A stretch of DNA of 64,000 bases from Actinoplanes utahensis (GCF_016862455.1 NZ_BOMZ01000034.1:16925-80924), one strand, 5' to 3'. Numbered from the stretch's first letter, positions 51,695 through 60,307 are shown. A program made the numbers and translations. The notes: generated from the sequence alone by a model not told the origin.

Positions 51695-52860
51695 CGGGCC
51701 ACCGCCGGTGACCGGCCCGCCCGGACGCGGTTGAGCAGGGTTCCCGCGATCCGGTCCAGCGGGAGCACCTCGTCGGCCAGGCCGGCGCTGACCACAGCTC
51801 CGGGCATGCCCCAGACCACCGAGGTCGCCTCGTCCTGGGCCAGCACCTCAGCCCCCGCGTCTCGTAGCACCTTGGCACCACTCCGTCCGTCTTGTCCCAT
51901 TCCGGTGAGAATGGTCGCGAAGCACGACCCGCCGTACAGAGCCGCCACCGACCGGAACATCACATCCACGGCCGGGCGGCACGAGTTCTCCTGCGGCCCG
52001 CTGTTGAGCTGCGTGATCGTCGCCGTCCCGCGCCGCTGGAAGACCAGGTGCCGGTCGCCCGGGGCGATGTAGACCGTGCCGGGCGCGAGCTCCATGCCCT
52101 CACCGGCCTCCACCACCTTCAGCGCGGTGCTGCGGTCCAGACGCTCGGCGAACATCTTGGTGAACACCGGCGGCATGTGCTGCGTGATCACGATCGGGAC
52201 GGGGAGGTCGGCGGGCAACCCGAGCAGCACCTTCGTCAGCGCGTCGGGGCCACCCGTGGACGAGCCGATCGCCAGGATGTCGATCTTCCCGCCGGGGCTG
52301 CGCCTGACGGCGGGACGGGTGGGAGCGGGGCCACCGGCGGGCGGGCGCCCCAGGGCTCCGGGCGCTCCGGGCGGTCCCACCGGACGCAGTGGCGCGGCGC
52401 CGGGACGCAGACCCGCGGCGGGAGCGGGCGGGCGACCGGGTGGGGCGGCGGGCGGGCGGCGGCGGCCACCGAGGGCCTGGATCTTGGGTACGAGCTGCTC
52501 CCGCACCGCCATCATCGACTCCTGCACCGAGCCGACGTTGCTCGGCTTGGTCACGTAGTCGGTGGCGCCCGCGGACAGCGCCTCCAGGGTGGCGGTGGCG
52601 CCGGCCGCGGAGAGCGTGCTGAACATGATCACCGGGGTGTTGTGCCGCTTGCGTAGCTCCCGCACCGCCTCGATCCCGTCCATCTGCGGCATCTCGATGT
52701 CCATCGTGATCACGTCGGGCTTGAGCTGATCGATCTTCGCCTGGGCGAGCAGACCGTTGGCTGCGGTGCCGACCACCTGAATGCCCGGCGCCTCCCCGAG
52801 AGCGTCGACGATCAGCCGACGGACCACCACGGAATCGTCGACGACGAGAACCGAGATCAT
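51691..52860 (-). CDS. cheB: Chemotaxis methylesterase/deamidase CheB
   Basis: A 389-residue response regulator. It has a receiver domain with Asp54 (VITMDIEMPQMDGIEAV), a Pro/Gly/Ala-rich linker of ~55 residues (residues ~140-195) and a catalytic domain with Ser in AIGSSTGGPDAL, His in ITQHMPPVFTKMFAERLD and a final Asp in LTGMGQDGRSGAKVL. It demethylates receptors when phosphorylated by CheA. The linker is longer than in E. coli. Confidence 0.95.
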   Translation of the reverse strand: MISVLVVDDSVVVRRLIVDALGEAPGIQVVGTAANGLLAQAKIDQLKPDVITMDIEMPQMDGIEAVRELRKRHNTPVIMFSTLSAAGATATLEALSAGATDYVTKPSNVGSVQESMMAVREQLVPKIQALGGRRRPPAAPPGRPPAPAAGLRPGAAPLRPVGPPGAPGALGRPPAGGPAPTRPAVRRSPGGKIDILAIGSSTGGPDALTKVLLGLPADLPVPIVITQHMPPVFTKMFAERLDRSTALKVVEAGEGMELAPGTVYIAPGDRHLVFQRRGTATITQLNSGPQENSCRPAVDVMFRSVAALYGGSCFATILTGMGQDGRSGAKVLRDAGAEVLAQDEATSVVWGMPGAVVSAGLADEVLPLDRIAGTLLNRVRAGRSPAVAR

Positions 52861-52873
52861 TCGACCACTCCCT

Positions 52874-53746
52874 TCAACCGAGCCAGGCCGGACCGAGCGC
52901 GGCGACGACCGGCGCGAGCAGCCGGTGCGCCGTTGCGGTGTCCAGCAGATCGCGGACCACGAGCGCCTGAACGGCGCCGCTGAGCATGTTCCAGACCCCG
53001 CCGGCCCGGTCGGCCAGCGGAATCCCGGCCGTGTCCACCGCCTGTACCAGCAGCATCTGCGCTGCCGCGGCGGTGCGGACCCGGTCCGAGAGGTACGCCG
53101 CCCAGGACGCCGAGTGCACGGCGGGCGACCAGCCGGCCGTGTTGCGCCGGGCGTCGTCGGCGGCGGTCGAGACCCGTAGCCGGTCCTCGGGCCGCAGCGT
53201 GCGGAGCCGGTCGAACAGCGCCGACACCGTGTAGTGGTGCGGGCCCATGTCGATCGGGGCGCCGGCCGGCAATTTCCGCACCGCCGACACCCATCCGGCG
53301 CCGAGACGGCGCCGGACGTCGTCGTCGAGCACCTCCCGGAGGTAACTGGCGACCGCGGCGTCGCAGAGCAGCGCCGTCGCGGCGGCGGCCTCGTCGCTCT
53401 GCCGGGCCTGTCGGCCGGTGCCCTCCCAGGTCCACGACATCACGTCGTAGCGCAGGCAGGTCAGCAGTGAGTCCACCGATCCGATCGGCGCGCGCTCGAC
53501 GAGCGCGAGGTTGCCGGCCGGATCGTCCTTCGACATGCCCTTGAGGGACGGCATCCGGCGGGCGGCGCTCTCCACCTCCACCCAGAGCGGGCCCCGGACG
53601 TTCTCGTCCGGCAGCCGTTCGGCGAGCACCGGCAGGTCCCCGCTCTTCAGCCGCAAGGCGCGCAGCAGTACCTCGGCCGCGGCCGGCCCGCCTTCCAGGC
53701 GGGTCAGGTCGAAGCCCAGAACGGGGGCGCTGACCAGGCTGTACAT
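52874..53746 (-). CDS. Protein of unknown function inside the che operon
   Basis: A 290-residue helical protein between cheW and cheB that I do not recognise. It has no signal peptide or membrane helix. Stretches include LTRLEGGPAAAEVLLRALRL, VDSLLTCLRYDVMSWTWEG, DEAAAATALLCDAAVASYLREVLDDDVRRRLGAGWVSAVRKL and many Ala/Arg/Leu helices. Its start overlaps the cheW stop by 1 nt and cheB follows by 13 bp, so it is firmly in the operon and probably has a chemotaxis-related job. The alpha-solenoid look suggests a scaffold or adaptor; this is an inference. Confidence 0.7.
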   Translation of the reverse strand: MYSLVSAPVLGFDLTRLEGGPAAAEVLLRALRLKSGDLPVLAERLPDENVRGPLWVEVESAARRMPSLKGMSKDDPAGNLALVERAPIGSVDSLLTCLRYDVMSWTWEGTGRQARQSDEAAAATALLCDAAVASYLREVLDDDVRRRLGAGWVSAVRKLPAGAPIDMGPHHYTVSALFDRLRTLRPEDRLRVSTAADDARRNTAGWSPAVHSASWAAYLSDRVRTAAAAQMLLVQAVDTAGIPLADRAGGVWNMLSGAVQALVVRDLLDTATAHRLLAPVVAALGPAWLG

Positions 53747-54183
53747 CAGTTGGTGGCGCGGTAAGTGTCGACGGCTTGATTGACGTCGAGAGCCAGCATC
53801 AACCGCCCGTCCAGCTTGAACGTGCCCACCACCAGTTCCCGGGTGGGCCCGCTCAGCGTGTCCGGCGGCGGCTCGAACGTGTCGTCGTCGAGATCGACCA
53901 CCTCGCCGATCTTGTCGACGAGCAGGGACACCGGCTCTCCGTCACCACGCAGGATGACGTTCATGACCGGGCCCTGGAGGGCCTGCCGGGCCAGGCCGAG
54001 CTGGACCCGGAGGTCCACCGCGGCGATCACCTGGCCCCGCAGGTTGAACAGGCCGCCGACGGCCGGCGGGGCGAGCGGCACCGGGGTGTACTCGTTGTAC
54101 GAGAGCACCTCCTGCACCGTGTGCACCTCGACGCCGAACAGCTGCCCGTCCACCTCGAAGGTGGCGAACTGACGACTGGCCAT
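53746..54183 (-). CDS. cheW: Chemotaxis coupling protein CheW
   Basis: A 145-residue coupling protein that links receptors to CheA. SH3-like subdomain features are QFATFEVDGQLFGVEVHTVQEV, GLFNLRGQVIAAVDLRVQLGL (the conserved NLRG motif) and VSLLVDKIGEVVDLDDDTFEPPP. It starts 1 bp after the cheA stop region. Confidence 0.94.
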   Translation of the reverse strand: MASRQFATFEVDGQLFGVEVHTVQEVLSYNEYTPVPLAPPAVGGLFNLRGQVIAAVDLRVQLGLARQALQGPVMNVILRGDGEPVSLLVDKIGEVVDLDDDTFEPPPDTLSGPTRELVVGTFKLDGRLMLALDVNQAVDTYRATN

Positions 54184-54184
54184 G

Positions 54185-56566
54185 TCAGACCTCCACCATC
54201 ATGTCGTCCATGGAGTCGCTGTAGAAGTTCGGATCGGCGGCGAGGATGGCCCGGCGCACGTCCAGCAGTTCGGTCACCCGCTGCTGGATCACCGCGGTGC
54301 CGACCAGGCCGTCCTCCTCCGCGTCGCGGCGGGCGGTGGTCGAGTTCTCGGCGATGTCGACGATCCGGTCCACGACCAGCGCCACGCTCTTACCGCCCTC
54401 GCTGTAGACGACCACCGACACGGTGTCGCCCTCGAGCTCCTCGCCGTACGCCCCGAGCAGGTGCGACAGGCGCACCAGCGGAAGGATCTGGCCCCGGTAC
54501 TGGACCACCTCGCGGGAGCCGGCGTGCTCGATCCGGTCACGCGGGAACTCCTCCAGGCGTGTGACGGTGTCCAGCGGGATCGCCACCCGGCGCTCGCCGA
54601 CCGCGGTGACCAGCAGGCGCTCGGTGCCACCGGCGGCGGTGCCGCGCTTGTCGGCGACGGTCTCCCGCTCCGAGTCGACGGCCAGGTGCGAGCGGCGGGC
54701 CAGCGAGGAGACGTCCAGGATCAGGCCGACCTTGCCGTCGCCGAGGATGGTGGCCCCGGCGTACAGGCCGATGTCCTTGAACCGGGTGTTGAGGGCCTTG
54801 ACCACGACTTCTTCGGTGTTCAGCACGCGGTCGACGACCAGACCGAACCGTCTGCCGTCGGCCTGGAGCACCATGATGTAGACGCCCTGGTCACCGCCGA
54901 CTTCCAGACCGAGGGCACGATCGAGGCGTACGAGCGGGAGCAGCTTGCCGCGCAGCCGGTAGACGGGCGCGCCCGAGGCGTACTCGACCTTCGTCGTGTT
55001 GCCGTCGATGAAGACCAGTTCGAGCACTGCGACCTGCGGCACCACGTACCGCTGGTCAGCGCAGTCGACGGTGAGCGCCTGGATGATGGCCAGCGTCAGC
55101 GGGATGGTGAGCCGCCAGACGGTGCCCTCGCCGGGCGTCGAGTCGACGCTTACCGCGCCGCCGATGTTCTCGATGTTGGTCTTGACGACGTCCATGCCGA
55201 CGCCGCGGCCGGAGACGTTGGTGACCTTCGCAGCGGTGGAGAAGCCGGGCTGGAAGACCATCGCCATGATGTCGCGCTTGTCCATGTTCGGGATCTGCTC
55301 CGGCCGGAGCAGACCTTTCTCGACGGCCTTCTGCGCGATCCGCTCGACGTTCAGCCCGGCGCCGTCGTCGGCGACCTCGACCGCCACGTGCCCACCCTCG
55401 TGATAGGCGCGGAGCGTGAGCGTGCCCTCCGGGCCCTTGCCCGCGGCGATCCGCCGTTCCGGGTCCTCGATGCCGTGGTCCACCGCGTTACGCACCAGGT
55501 GGGTCAGCGGGTCCTTGACCGCCTCCAGGAGGCTGCGGTCGAGCTCGGTCTCCTTGCCCTGCATGACCAGCTGGACCTGTTTGCCGAGCGAGTTGCTCAG
55601 GTCCCGGATGACTCGGGGCAGCTTGGACCAGATGTGCTCGATGGGCTGCATCCGCGTCTTCATGATGCCCTCTTGCAGCTCACTGGTGATCATGCCGAGC
55701 CGCTGGGCGCTGCGGACCAGACCGGAGTCGCCGGTCTCCATCACTCCACGGACCAGCTGATTCCGGGCCAGCACCAGCTCACCCACCATGTTCAGGAGGG
55801 TGTCGAGCAGATCCACGTCGACACGGATGGCACTGTCGGCGATGCTCCGCTTCGGGGCCTGCTGCTGCAGCGCCTCGTTGACCGCGGCCGGCTGCGTCTT
55901 GCCCTCTTCGAGCAGGATCGTGCCGAGCTTGCGCTCGTCGCCCTCGATCTGCTGCTGCAGGGCCGAGCTCACGTCGGTCGGCTGGGCCGCGCCGGCGTCG
56001 ACCAGGATCTGCCCGAGCGGCTGGCGCTGTTCGGCGACCGGTTCGGGCGCGGGGCGGGCGGCAGCGGCCTCCTGCTCGACGCTCTCGGGTACCTCGGCCT
56101 CATCCTCGGCGGCCGGCGCCTCGACGGCAGCAGCCGGAGCGGCAGCAGCGGCCGGAGCGGCAGCAGCGGCGGGATCAGTCGGCGCGTTCATCTGCGCATT
56201 GATCTTGACGATCATGTTGTCGATGTCGACATCGCCCTCGCTCTGGGTCTCCTCGATCGAGGAGAGCAGCGAGCGGACGCCGTCGATGCAGAGCAGCAGG
56301 ACGGTGATGGTCTCCGGAGTGACCGGCTGCACGCCGTCGCGGAGGCGCGAGAGCAGCGACTCACCGGCGTGCGCCAGCTTCTCCAGACGGGAGAACGCCA
56401 GGAACCCACTGGTGCCCTTGATCGTGTGGATCGCCCGGAAGATGCGGGAGATCAGGTCACGCGAGTCCGGTTCCTGCTCGAGGCTGACGAGATCCTGGTC
56501 GATCTGGTCCAGGTTCTCGTGGCTCTCCATGAGGAATTCGCCGACGATCTCGCCAAGGTCTTCCAC
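54185..56566 (-). CDS. cheA: Chemotaxis histidine kinase CheA with MshEN-like repeats
   Basis: A 793-residue kinase. P1 has the phospho-accepting His47 (FRAIHTIKGTSGF). A long acidic Ala/Pro linker (residues ~128-182) follows. Residues 184-206 and 214-236 are two repeats of the form LGx2LVx2Gx6Vx3Lx2Q, as in MshEN modules, in the place where P2 would bind CheY. Then come P3 (LLDTLLNMVGELVLARNQLV), P4 kinase (HLVRNAVDHGIE; GRGVGMDVVKTNIENIGG) and P5, which looks doubled by a second CheW-like segment (ERLLVTAVGERRVAIPLDTVTRL). First gene of the che operon. Confidence 0.94.
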   Translation of the reverse strand: MEDLGEIVGEFLMESHENLDQIDQDLVSLEQEPDSRDLISRIFRAIHTIKGTSGFLAFSRLEKLAHAGESLLSRLRDGVQPVTPETITVLLLCIDGVRSLLSSIEETQSEGDVDIDNMIVKINAQMNAPTDPAAAAAPAAAAAPAAAVEAPAAEDEAEVPESVEQEAAAARPAPEPVAEQRQPLGQILVDAGAAQPTDVSSALQQQIEGDERKLGTILLEEGKTQPAAVNEALQQQAPKRSIADSAIRVDVDLLDTLLNMVGELVLARNQLVRGVMETGDSGLVRSAQRLGMITSELQEGIMKTRMQPIEHIWSKLPRVIRDLSNSLGKQVQLVMQGKETELDRSLLEAVKDPLTHLVRNAVDHGIEDPERRIAAGKGPEGTLTLRAYHEGGHVAVEVADDGAGLNVERIAQKAVEKGLLRPEQIPNMDKRDIMAMVFQPGFSTAAKVTNVSGRGVGMDVVKTNIENIGGAVSVDSTPGEGTVWRLTIPLTLAIIQALTVDCADQRYVVPQVAVLELVFIDGNTTKVEYASGAPVYRLRGKLLPLVRLDRALGLEVGGDQGVYIMVLQADGRRFGLVVDRVLNTEEVVVKALNTRFKDIGLYAGATILGDGKVGLILDVSSLARRSHLAVDSERETVADKRGTAAGGTERLLVTAVGERRVAIPLDTVTRLEEFPRDRIEHAGSREVVQYRGQILPLVRLSHLLGAYGEELEGDTVSVVVYSEGGKSVALVVDRIVDIAENSTTARRDAEEDGLVGTAVIQQRVTELLDVRRAILAADPNFYSDSMDDMMVEV
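55859..56017 (-). repeat. Two MshEN-like repeats encoded in cheA
   Basis: These codons specify CheA residues 184-236. Both copies fit LG-x2-L-V/L-x2-G-x6-V-x3-L-x2-Q, the pattern of MshEN modules that bind cyclic di-GMP in other proteins. The Arg that usually precedes LG is Pro in copy 1 and Lys in copy 2. Confidence 0.65.
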
Positions 56567-56599
56567 GACTTACCTACCTCCTGCTCGGCTTCACTGCCC

Positions 56600-56627
56600 T
56601 CATCGACCCACGGGGACGTCAACTGAG
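56600..56627 (-). promoter_or_regulatory. FliA-type promoter for the che operon
   Basis: On the minus strand CTCA-N16-GTCGATGA: the -35 is at 56624-56627 and the -10 at 56600-56607. One base of the GCCGA core differs. It is 34 bp before cheA. Confidence 0.55.
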
Positions 56628-56653
56628 AAGACTCGCCCGGTACGCCCGTTAAA

Positions 56654-57352
56654 TCAGGACTCGCCGCCCGGGCGGCGGTAGCGATAGCCGAACCCGCGCA
56701 CCGACTCGATCGGTGAGTCGTCCGGGTCGGACCAGCCGAGCTTGCGCCGCAGCCGCAGCACCGCGAACTTGACCCGCTCCTGGCCGATGCCGGTCGGGTC
56801 GTCCCAGGCCTGGGTCAGCAGCTGGTTCGGCGAGAGCACCGCGCCGGCATGGCGCACCAGCGCGTTGAGCAGGCGGAACTCGGTAGGGGTGAGGCGCTTC
56901 TCGTCACCCTTGACGTAGACCCGGCGCTTGGTCGGGTCGAGGTGCACGAGGCCGTCGTCGTAGACCTGGCTGGCCCAGCTGTTCTGCCCCGAGGAGGAGC
57001 GCCGCAGCAGCGCCTCGACCCGGGCTAGCAGCTCGTTGTTGGCGAACGGCTTGGTCAGGTAGTCGTCGGCGCCGCCGCGCAGGCCGCGCACCTTCTCCGC
57101 CTCCTGGCCGTGCGCGGTGAGGACCAGCACCGGGACGTCCGAGACGTCGCGCAGCCGCTCCAGCACCTGCCAGCCGTCCATCTCCGGCAGACCGACGTCG
57201 AGCACCACCAGATCCGGATGCTCCGCGTACGCCTCCTTCAGCCCGGACCGGCCGTCGGCGGCATGCGCCACCTCATAGCCGGCCCGGCTGAACAGCAACC
57301 GGAGAGCGAGTGCGATGTCCGGGTCGTCCTCGACCACGAGAAGGCGACTCAT
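56654..57352 (-). CDS. tcrA: OmpR-family response regulator, probable TcrA
   Basis: A 232-residue regulator. It has a receiver (LLVVEDDPDIALALRLL, Asp52 in VLDVGLPEMDGW, Lys in YLTKPFANNEL) and a winged helix (KRLTPTEFRLLNALVRHAG, QERVKFAVLRLRRKLGW, VRGFGYRYRRP). No kinase gene is adjacent, so it is an orphan regulator. I equate it with TcrA of A. missouriensis, which controls sporangium and flagellar genes, because of its place at the head of the che/flagellar cluster and the TcrA-type repeats nearby. The name is an inference. ATG 57352 gives the normal start; the 44-codon extension is Arg/Gly-rich. Confidence 0.75.
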   Translation of the reverse strand: MSRLLVVEDDPDIALALRLLFSRAGYEVAHAADGRSGLKEAYAEHPDLVVLDVGLPEMDGWQVLERLRDVSDVPVLVLTAHGQEAEKVRGLRGGADDYLTKPFANNELLARVEALLRRSSSGQNSWASQVYDDGLVHLDPTKRRVYVKGDEKRLTPTEFRLLNALVRHAGAVLSPNQLLTQAWDDPTGIGQERVKFAVLRLRRKLGWSDPDDSPIESVRGFGYRYRRPGGES

Positions 57353-57738
57353 CGTTTGCTCACCCTGCTCCCCACCCGCGCCCGCACCCCGATCCCGGGG
57401 CACGAACCGTCCGCGGCACACGAACCTGGCACCGCCCGCGCAACCGCGAGCGGGAGAAAAAGTCCTCAAGCGCAAACACACCATAGCGTGATGTGACCGC
57501 CTATTTACGGACAGTGACAGTCTAGCGCCGGTCGGGGTGGTCCGAGCCGGTCCGCGAGGATCCGGCCCAGCGGCCTCCCGGCGAGCCGCTCATCGGCTCG
57601 ATCGAGATATCCCTACAGCCTGACATTTCCCGTACGGCTTATCGTCCGTTCCGCGAAAGATGTGACACGCCGCGAGCTTCGGGGTGCGATAGCCGTGACG
57701 GGGCGATCCGCGCCCCGTTTCCGCTATCGGGAGGCCCT
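57353..57738. other. 386-bp divergent gap between the regulator and the CAP-domain gene
   Basis: GCACCGC-CCGC-GCAACCG at 57429-57446 is a partial TcrA-type repeat: the second half is perfect and the first has two mismatches. It lies ~77 bp before the regulator start, in the opposite orientation. AT-richer DNA around 57600-57665 (ATATCCCTACAG, TTATCG) may hold the promoter of the CAP gene. I see no gene, terminator or tRNA here. Confidence 0.4.
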
Positions 57739-58356
57739 GTGTTCGACCTGGTGGTACGAGTCGCCGCACCCGCGCTGTTCGTCCTGTCCGCGCACGGACC
57801 GGCCGTCTCGCCCCGGCCCCTGACCACCCCGCCACCGGTCGTCACCCCCAGCCCGGCCACTGCCGAACCGGCGCCGACGCCCCGTACCACGGCAAGCAGT
57901 GCGCCCGCCGCAAGCACCGCACCACCCGTCACGCCGCCGCAGACCCCGCCCGCCGCCCCCGCGCAACTGCGGGCCCGCACCACGATGGCCCAGGTCGTCC
58001 GGCTCACCAACAGTGCGCGACTGGAGCGCGGCTGTCCCGCCCTGAGCATCGACGGGCACCTGGTCACCGCGTCGCAGCGACAGAGTGCCTACATGGCCCG
58101 GACCAGGCTGTTCAGTCACGTGTGGCGGGACGGCTCGACGTTCGTGGAACGCAGCCGGGACGCCGGTTACCGGCAGCCGGCCGGGGAGAACATCGCCTGG
58201 GGATACCGCAGCGCGCCCGAGGTGGTACGGGCCTGGATGGCCAGCCCGGGGCACCGCAAGAACATCCTCAACTGCAGGACGAGGTCGATGGGGGCCGGCG
58301 TGGCCTTCGCCGCCGACGGCACCCCGTACTACACACAGGTCTTCGGCTGGAACTGA
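57739..58356 (+). CDS. Secreted CAP-domain (SCP/PR-1) protein
   Basis: A 205-residue exported protein. It has a short signal peptide (VVRVAAPALFVLSAHGPA), a Pro/Thr/Ala-rich linker to residue ~80, and a CAP domain (TNSARLERGCPALSIDGHL, LFSHVWRDGSTF, GENIAWGYRSAPEVVRAWMASPGHRKNILN, YYTQVFGWN) with the conserved His/Glu cavity residues. Bacterial CAP proteins are found in spore coats and cell walls; the role is not known. GGGAGG precedes GTG 57739. Confidence 0.88.
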   Translation: MFDLVVRVAAPALFVLSAHGPAVSPRPLTTPPPVVTPSPATAEPAPTPRTTASSAPAASTAPPVTPPQTPPAAPAQLRARTTMAQVVRLTNSARLERGCPALSIDGHLVTASQRQSAYMARTRLFSHVWRDGSTFVERSRDAGYRQPAGENIAWGYRSAPEVVRAWMASPGHRKNILNCRTRSMGAGVAFAADGTPYYTQVFGWN

Positions 58357-58369
58357 GCGGGACAACCGC

Positions 58370-59392
58370 TCAGATCGCGCAGTTGATCAGGACCGGCTCG
58401 GGGTGCAGCTCGACGGCGAAACGGGCGTGGACGCCGTCGCGGATGGTCCGGGCCAGGTCGAGCAGAGCCGCGGTGGTGCCGGTGCCCCGGTTGGTCAGGG
58501 CCAGGGTGTGTTTGCCGGAGATCGCCACCCCGGCGCCGGCGAATCCCTTGGGGAAGCCCGCGTTCTCGATCAGCCAGGCCGCCGGGATCTTCACCGTGCC
58601 GTCCGCGGCCGGCCAGTGCGGCATCTCGCCCAGCGTCGCGAAGAAGTCCGCGGGCACCACCGGATTGGTGAAGAACGAACCAACCGACCAGGTGTCCCGG
58701 TCCTCCGGGTCGAGCACCATGCCCTTGCCCGCACGCAGCTTGAGCACGGTGTCCCGGGCCTGGCGCAGCGGCACCCGGTCCCCGGCCTCGCCACCCAGCG
58801 AGCGGGCCAGCTCGGCGTACCGGATCGGGGCCGACTCCCCGGACCGGGCCAACCGGAAGTCGACAGCGGTGACCAGATAGCGGTCGTTGTGCTTGAAGAC
58901 GCTGGAGCGGTACCCGAAACCGCACTGCGCGGGGGTCATCACCAGGCTCGCGTCGGTCTGCCGGTCGTAGGCGTGCACCGCCTCGATGGTGTGCGCGACC
59001 TCCTGGCCGTACGCCCCCACGTTCTGGATGGGGGTGGCCCCGGCCGCGCCCGGGATGCCGGACAGGCACTCGACCCCGGACCAGCCGTTGGCGACGGTGT
59101 GCGCGACGAAGTCGTCCCACGGCTCCCCCGCCGCCACCCGGACCAGCACGCCGGAGGCGTCCTCGGCGACCGCCTCGATCCCGCGGGTGCGCAGCAGCAG
59201 CACCTCGCCGTCGAACCCGTCGTCACCGATCACCACGTTGCTGCCACCGGCCAGGATCAGCAGCGGGCGCCCCGCGGAGGTCGCCGAACGCACCGCCGCG
59301 ACCGCCTCGTCCGTATGGACCGCCGTGGTCACCGTGCCGGCCGGCCCGCCAAGGCGTAGCGTCGTGTAAGCCGCCAGGGAAGTGTCACTCAC
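58370..59392 (-). CDS. murB: UDP-N-acetylenolpyruvoylglucosamine reductase
   Basis: A 340-residue FAD enzyme that makes UDP-MurNAc in peptidoglycan synthesis. FAD-binding motifs are TTLRLGGPA and LILAGGSNVVIGDDGF; others are SGIPGAAGATPIQNVGAYGQEV, the proton-donor Ser in SVGSFFTNPVV, and a late Glu in LHPEPVLIN. Type I MurB length. GTG 59392 is preferred because the first GTG (59401) lacks spacing for a ribosome site. It is convergent with the CAP gene and divergent from the next. Confidence 0.95.
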   Translation of the reverse strand: MSDTSLAAYTTLRLGGPAGTVTTAVHTDEAVAAVRSATSAGRPLLILAGGSNVVIGDDGFDGEVLLLRTRGIEAVAEDASGVLVRVAAGEPWDDFVAHTVANGWSGVECLSGIPGAAGATPIQNVGAYGQEVAHTIEAVHAYDRQTDASLVMTPAQCGFGYRSSVFKHNDRYLVTAVDFRLARSGESAPIRYAELARSLGGEAGDRVPLRQARDTVLKLRAGKGMVLDPEDRDTWSVGSFFTNPVVPADFFATLGEMPHWPAADGTVKIPAAWLIENAGFPKGFAGAGVAISGKHTLALTNRGTGTTAALLDLARTIRDGVHARFAVELHPEPVLINCAI

Positions 59393-59461
59393 GACGCTCA
59401 CCCTAAGCTGACACTTCAGGGGGTTTCACCGGCGGTCCGGCCGAGCGGGGAGACGACTGCG

Positions 59462-60220
59462 ATGAACAGGTTGCACGCGACGAAGGATTTCTGGCTGGCG
59501 GCGCTGCGCGCCGACGGTCCGGCGCTCTATGACGCCGTCGCCGAGACGGGGCCCGAAACGGCCGTCCCGTCCTGCCAGGACTGGACCGTGGCCGATCTGG
59601 CCCATCACGTCACCACGGTGCTGCACTGGGTGCGGGCCACGGTCGCCCGCGGGGTCACCGAGCGGCCCGCCGGCGCCGATCTCCCACTCGACGAGGACTG
59701 GCCCGAGGCGCTCGACCACCTGCGGCGCGAGATCACCGGGACGATCGAGACCCTGGAAGCGCTGGACGCCGACTTCCCCGCGTGGAACTGGGCGCCCCAG
59801 CCGAAACGGGCGAACTTCTGGCACCGCCGGATGGCCCATGAGCTCTCGGTGCACCGGTGGGATGCCGAGTCGGCGGCCGGGCGGGCCACCCCGATCGAGA
59901 CGAAACTGGCCACCGATGGGGTCAGCGAGATTCTGGACACCTGGCTGCCGGCCGGCAAGCGGCAGGGTCCGACCGACCTGCACGGCGTGGTCCACCTGAT
60001 CTCGGCGGACGCCGGACAGGAGTGGTTCGTCCGCCTGCGCGGCGCCGGGATCGCGCTGCTGGACACCGGAACGATCCTGGACAGCGACGATCATCACGCC
60101 CGGGCGAAGGCCACCGGCAGCTCCAGCGATCTGCAATTGGCTCTGATGGGGCGCAAAAGGCCGGACCAACTGGCTCTGAGTGGTGATCCCCGGCTCTTCC
60201 AGGCACTACGGACCGGCTGA
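59462..60220 (+). CDS. Maleylpyruvate isomerase-family mycothiol-dependent enzyme
   Basis: A 252-residue protein of the DinB/MDMPI superfamily. The N-terminal helical bundle shows the metal-binding His pattern (DWTVADLAHHVTTVLHWV, and RRMAHELSVHRWDAE), followed by a C-terminal domain (LHGVVHLISADAGQEWFVRL). Such enzymes use mycothiol as cofactor or detoxify with it. The substrate is unknown. Agrees with mshA in the same window. Confidence 0.82.
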   Translation: MNRLHATKDFWLAALRADGPALYDAVAETGPETAVPSCQDWTVADLAHHVTTVLHWVRATVARGVTERPAGADLPLDEDWPEALDHLRREITGTIETLEALDADFPAWNWAPQPKRANFWHRRMAHELSVHRWDAESAAGRATPIETKLATDGVSEILDTWLPAGKRQGPTDLHGVVHLISADAGQEWFVRLRGAGIALLDTGTILDSDDHHARAKATGSSSDLQLALMGRKRPDQLALSGDPRLFQALRTG

Positions 60221-60265
60221 AGTTAATCCGCCATCTCGTTGTCACGAGGCTGCCAAGCCGTAAGA

Positions 60266-60277
60266 TGAACCGGTTAA
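60266..60277. promoter_or_regulatory. Putative LacI-family operator before the beta-glucosidase gene
   Basis: TGAACCGGTTAA is a near-perfect palindrome centred on ACCGGT, 31 bp before the GH1 start. LacI regulators usually bind such CG-centred palindromes, and a LacI gene follows the enzyme. Confidence 0.5.
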
Positions 60278-60307
60278 GTTCAGCGGATCATCAGAAGCGG
60301 AGAAGAC

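Noticed and set aside
54182..56626. Long plus-strand frame of 814 codons over cheA
   Set aside because: Antisense shadow of cheA; no start context or family pattern.
56567..56653. GCTCGGC at 56583 as another FliA -10
   Set aside because: No CTCA-type -35 at 15-17 nt; the CTCA-N16-GTCGATGA arrangement is better placed.
17800..57400. Flagellar block as a recently acquired island
   Set aside because: No integrase, tRNA or direct repeats at the edges, and codon and GC use match the flanks.
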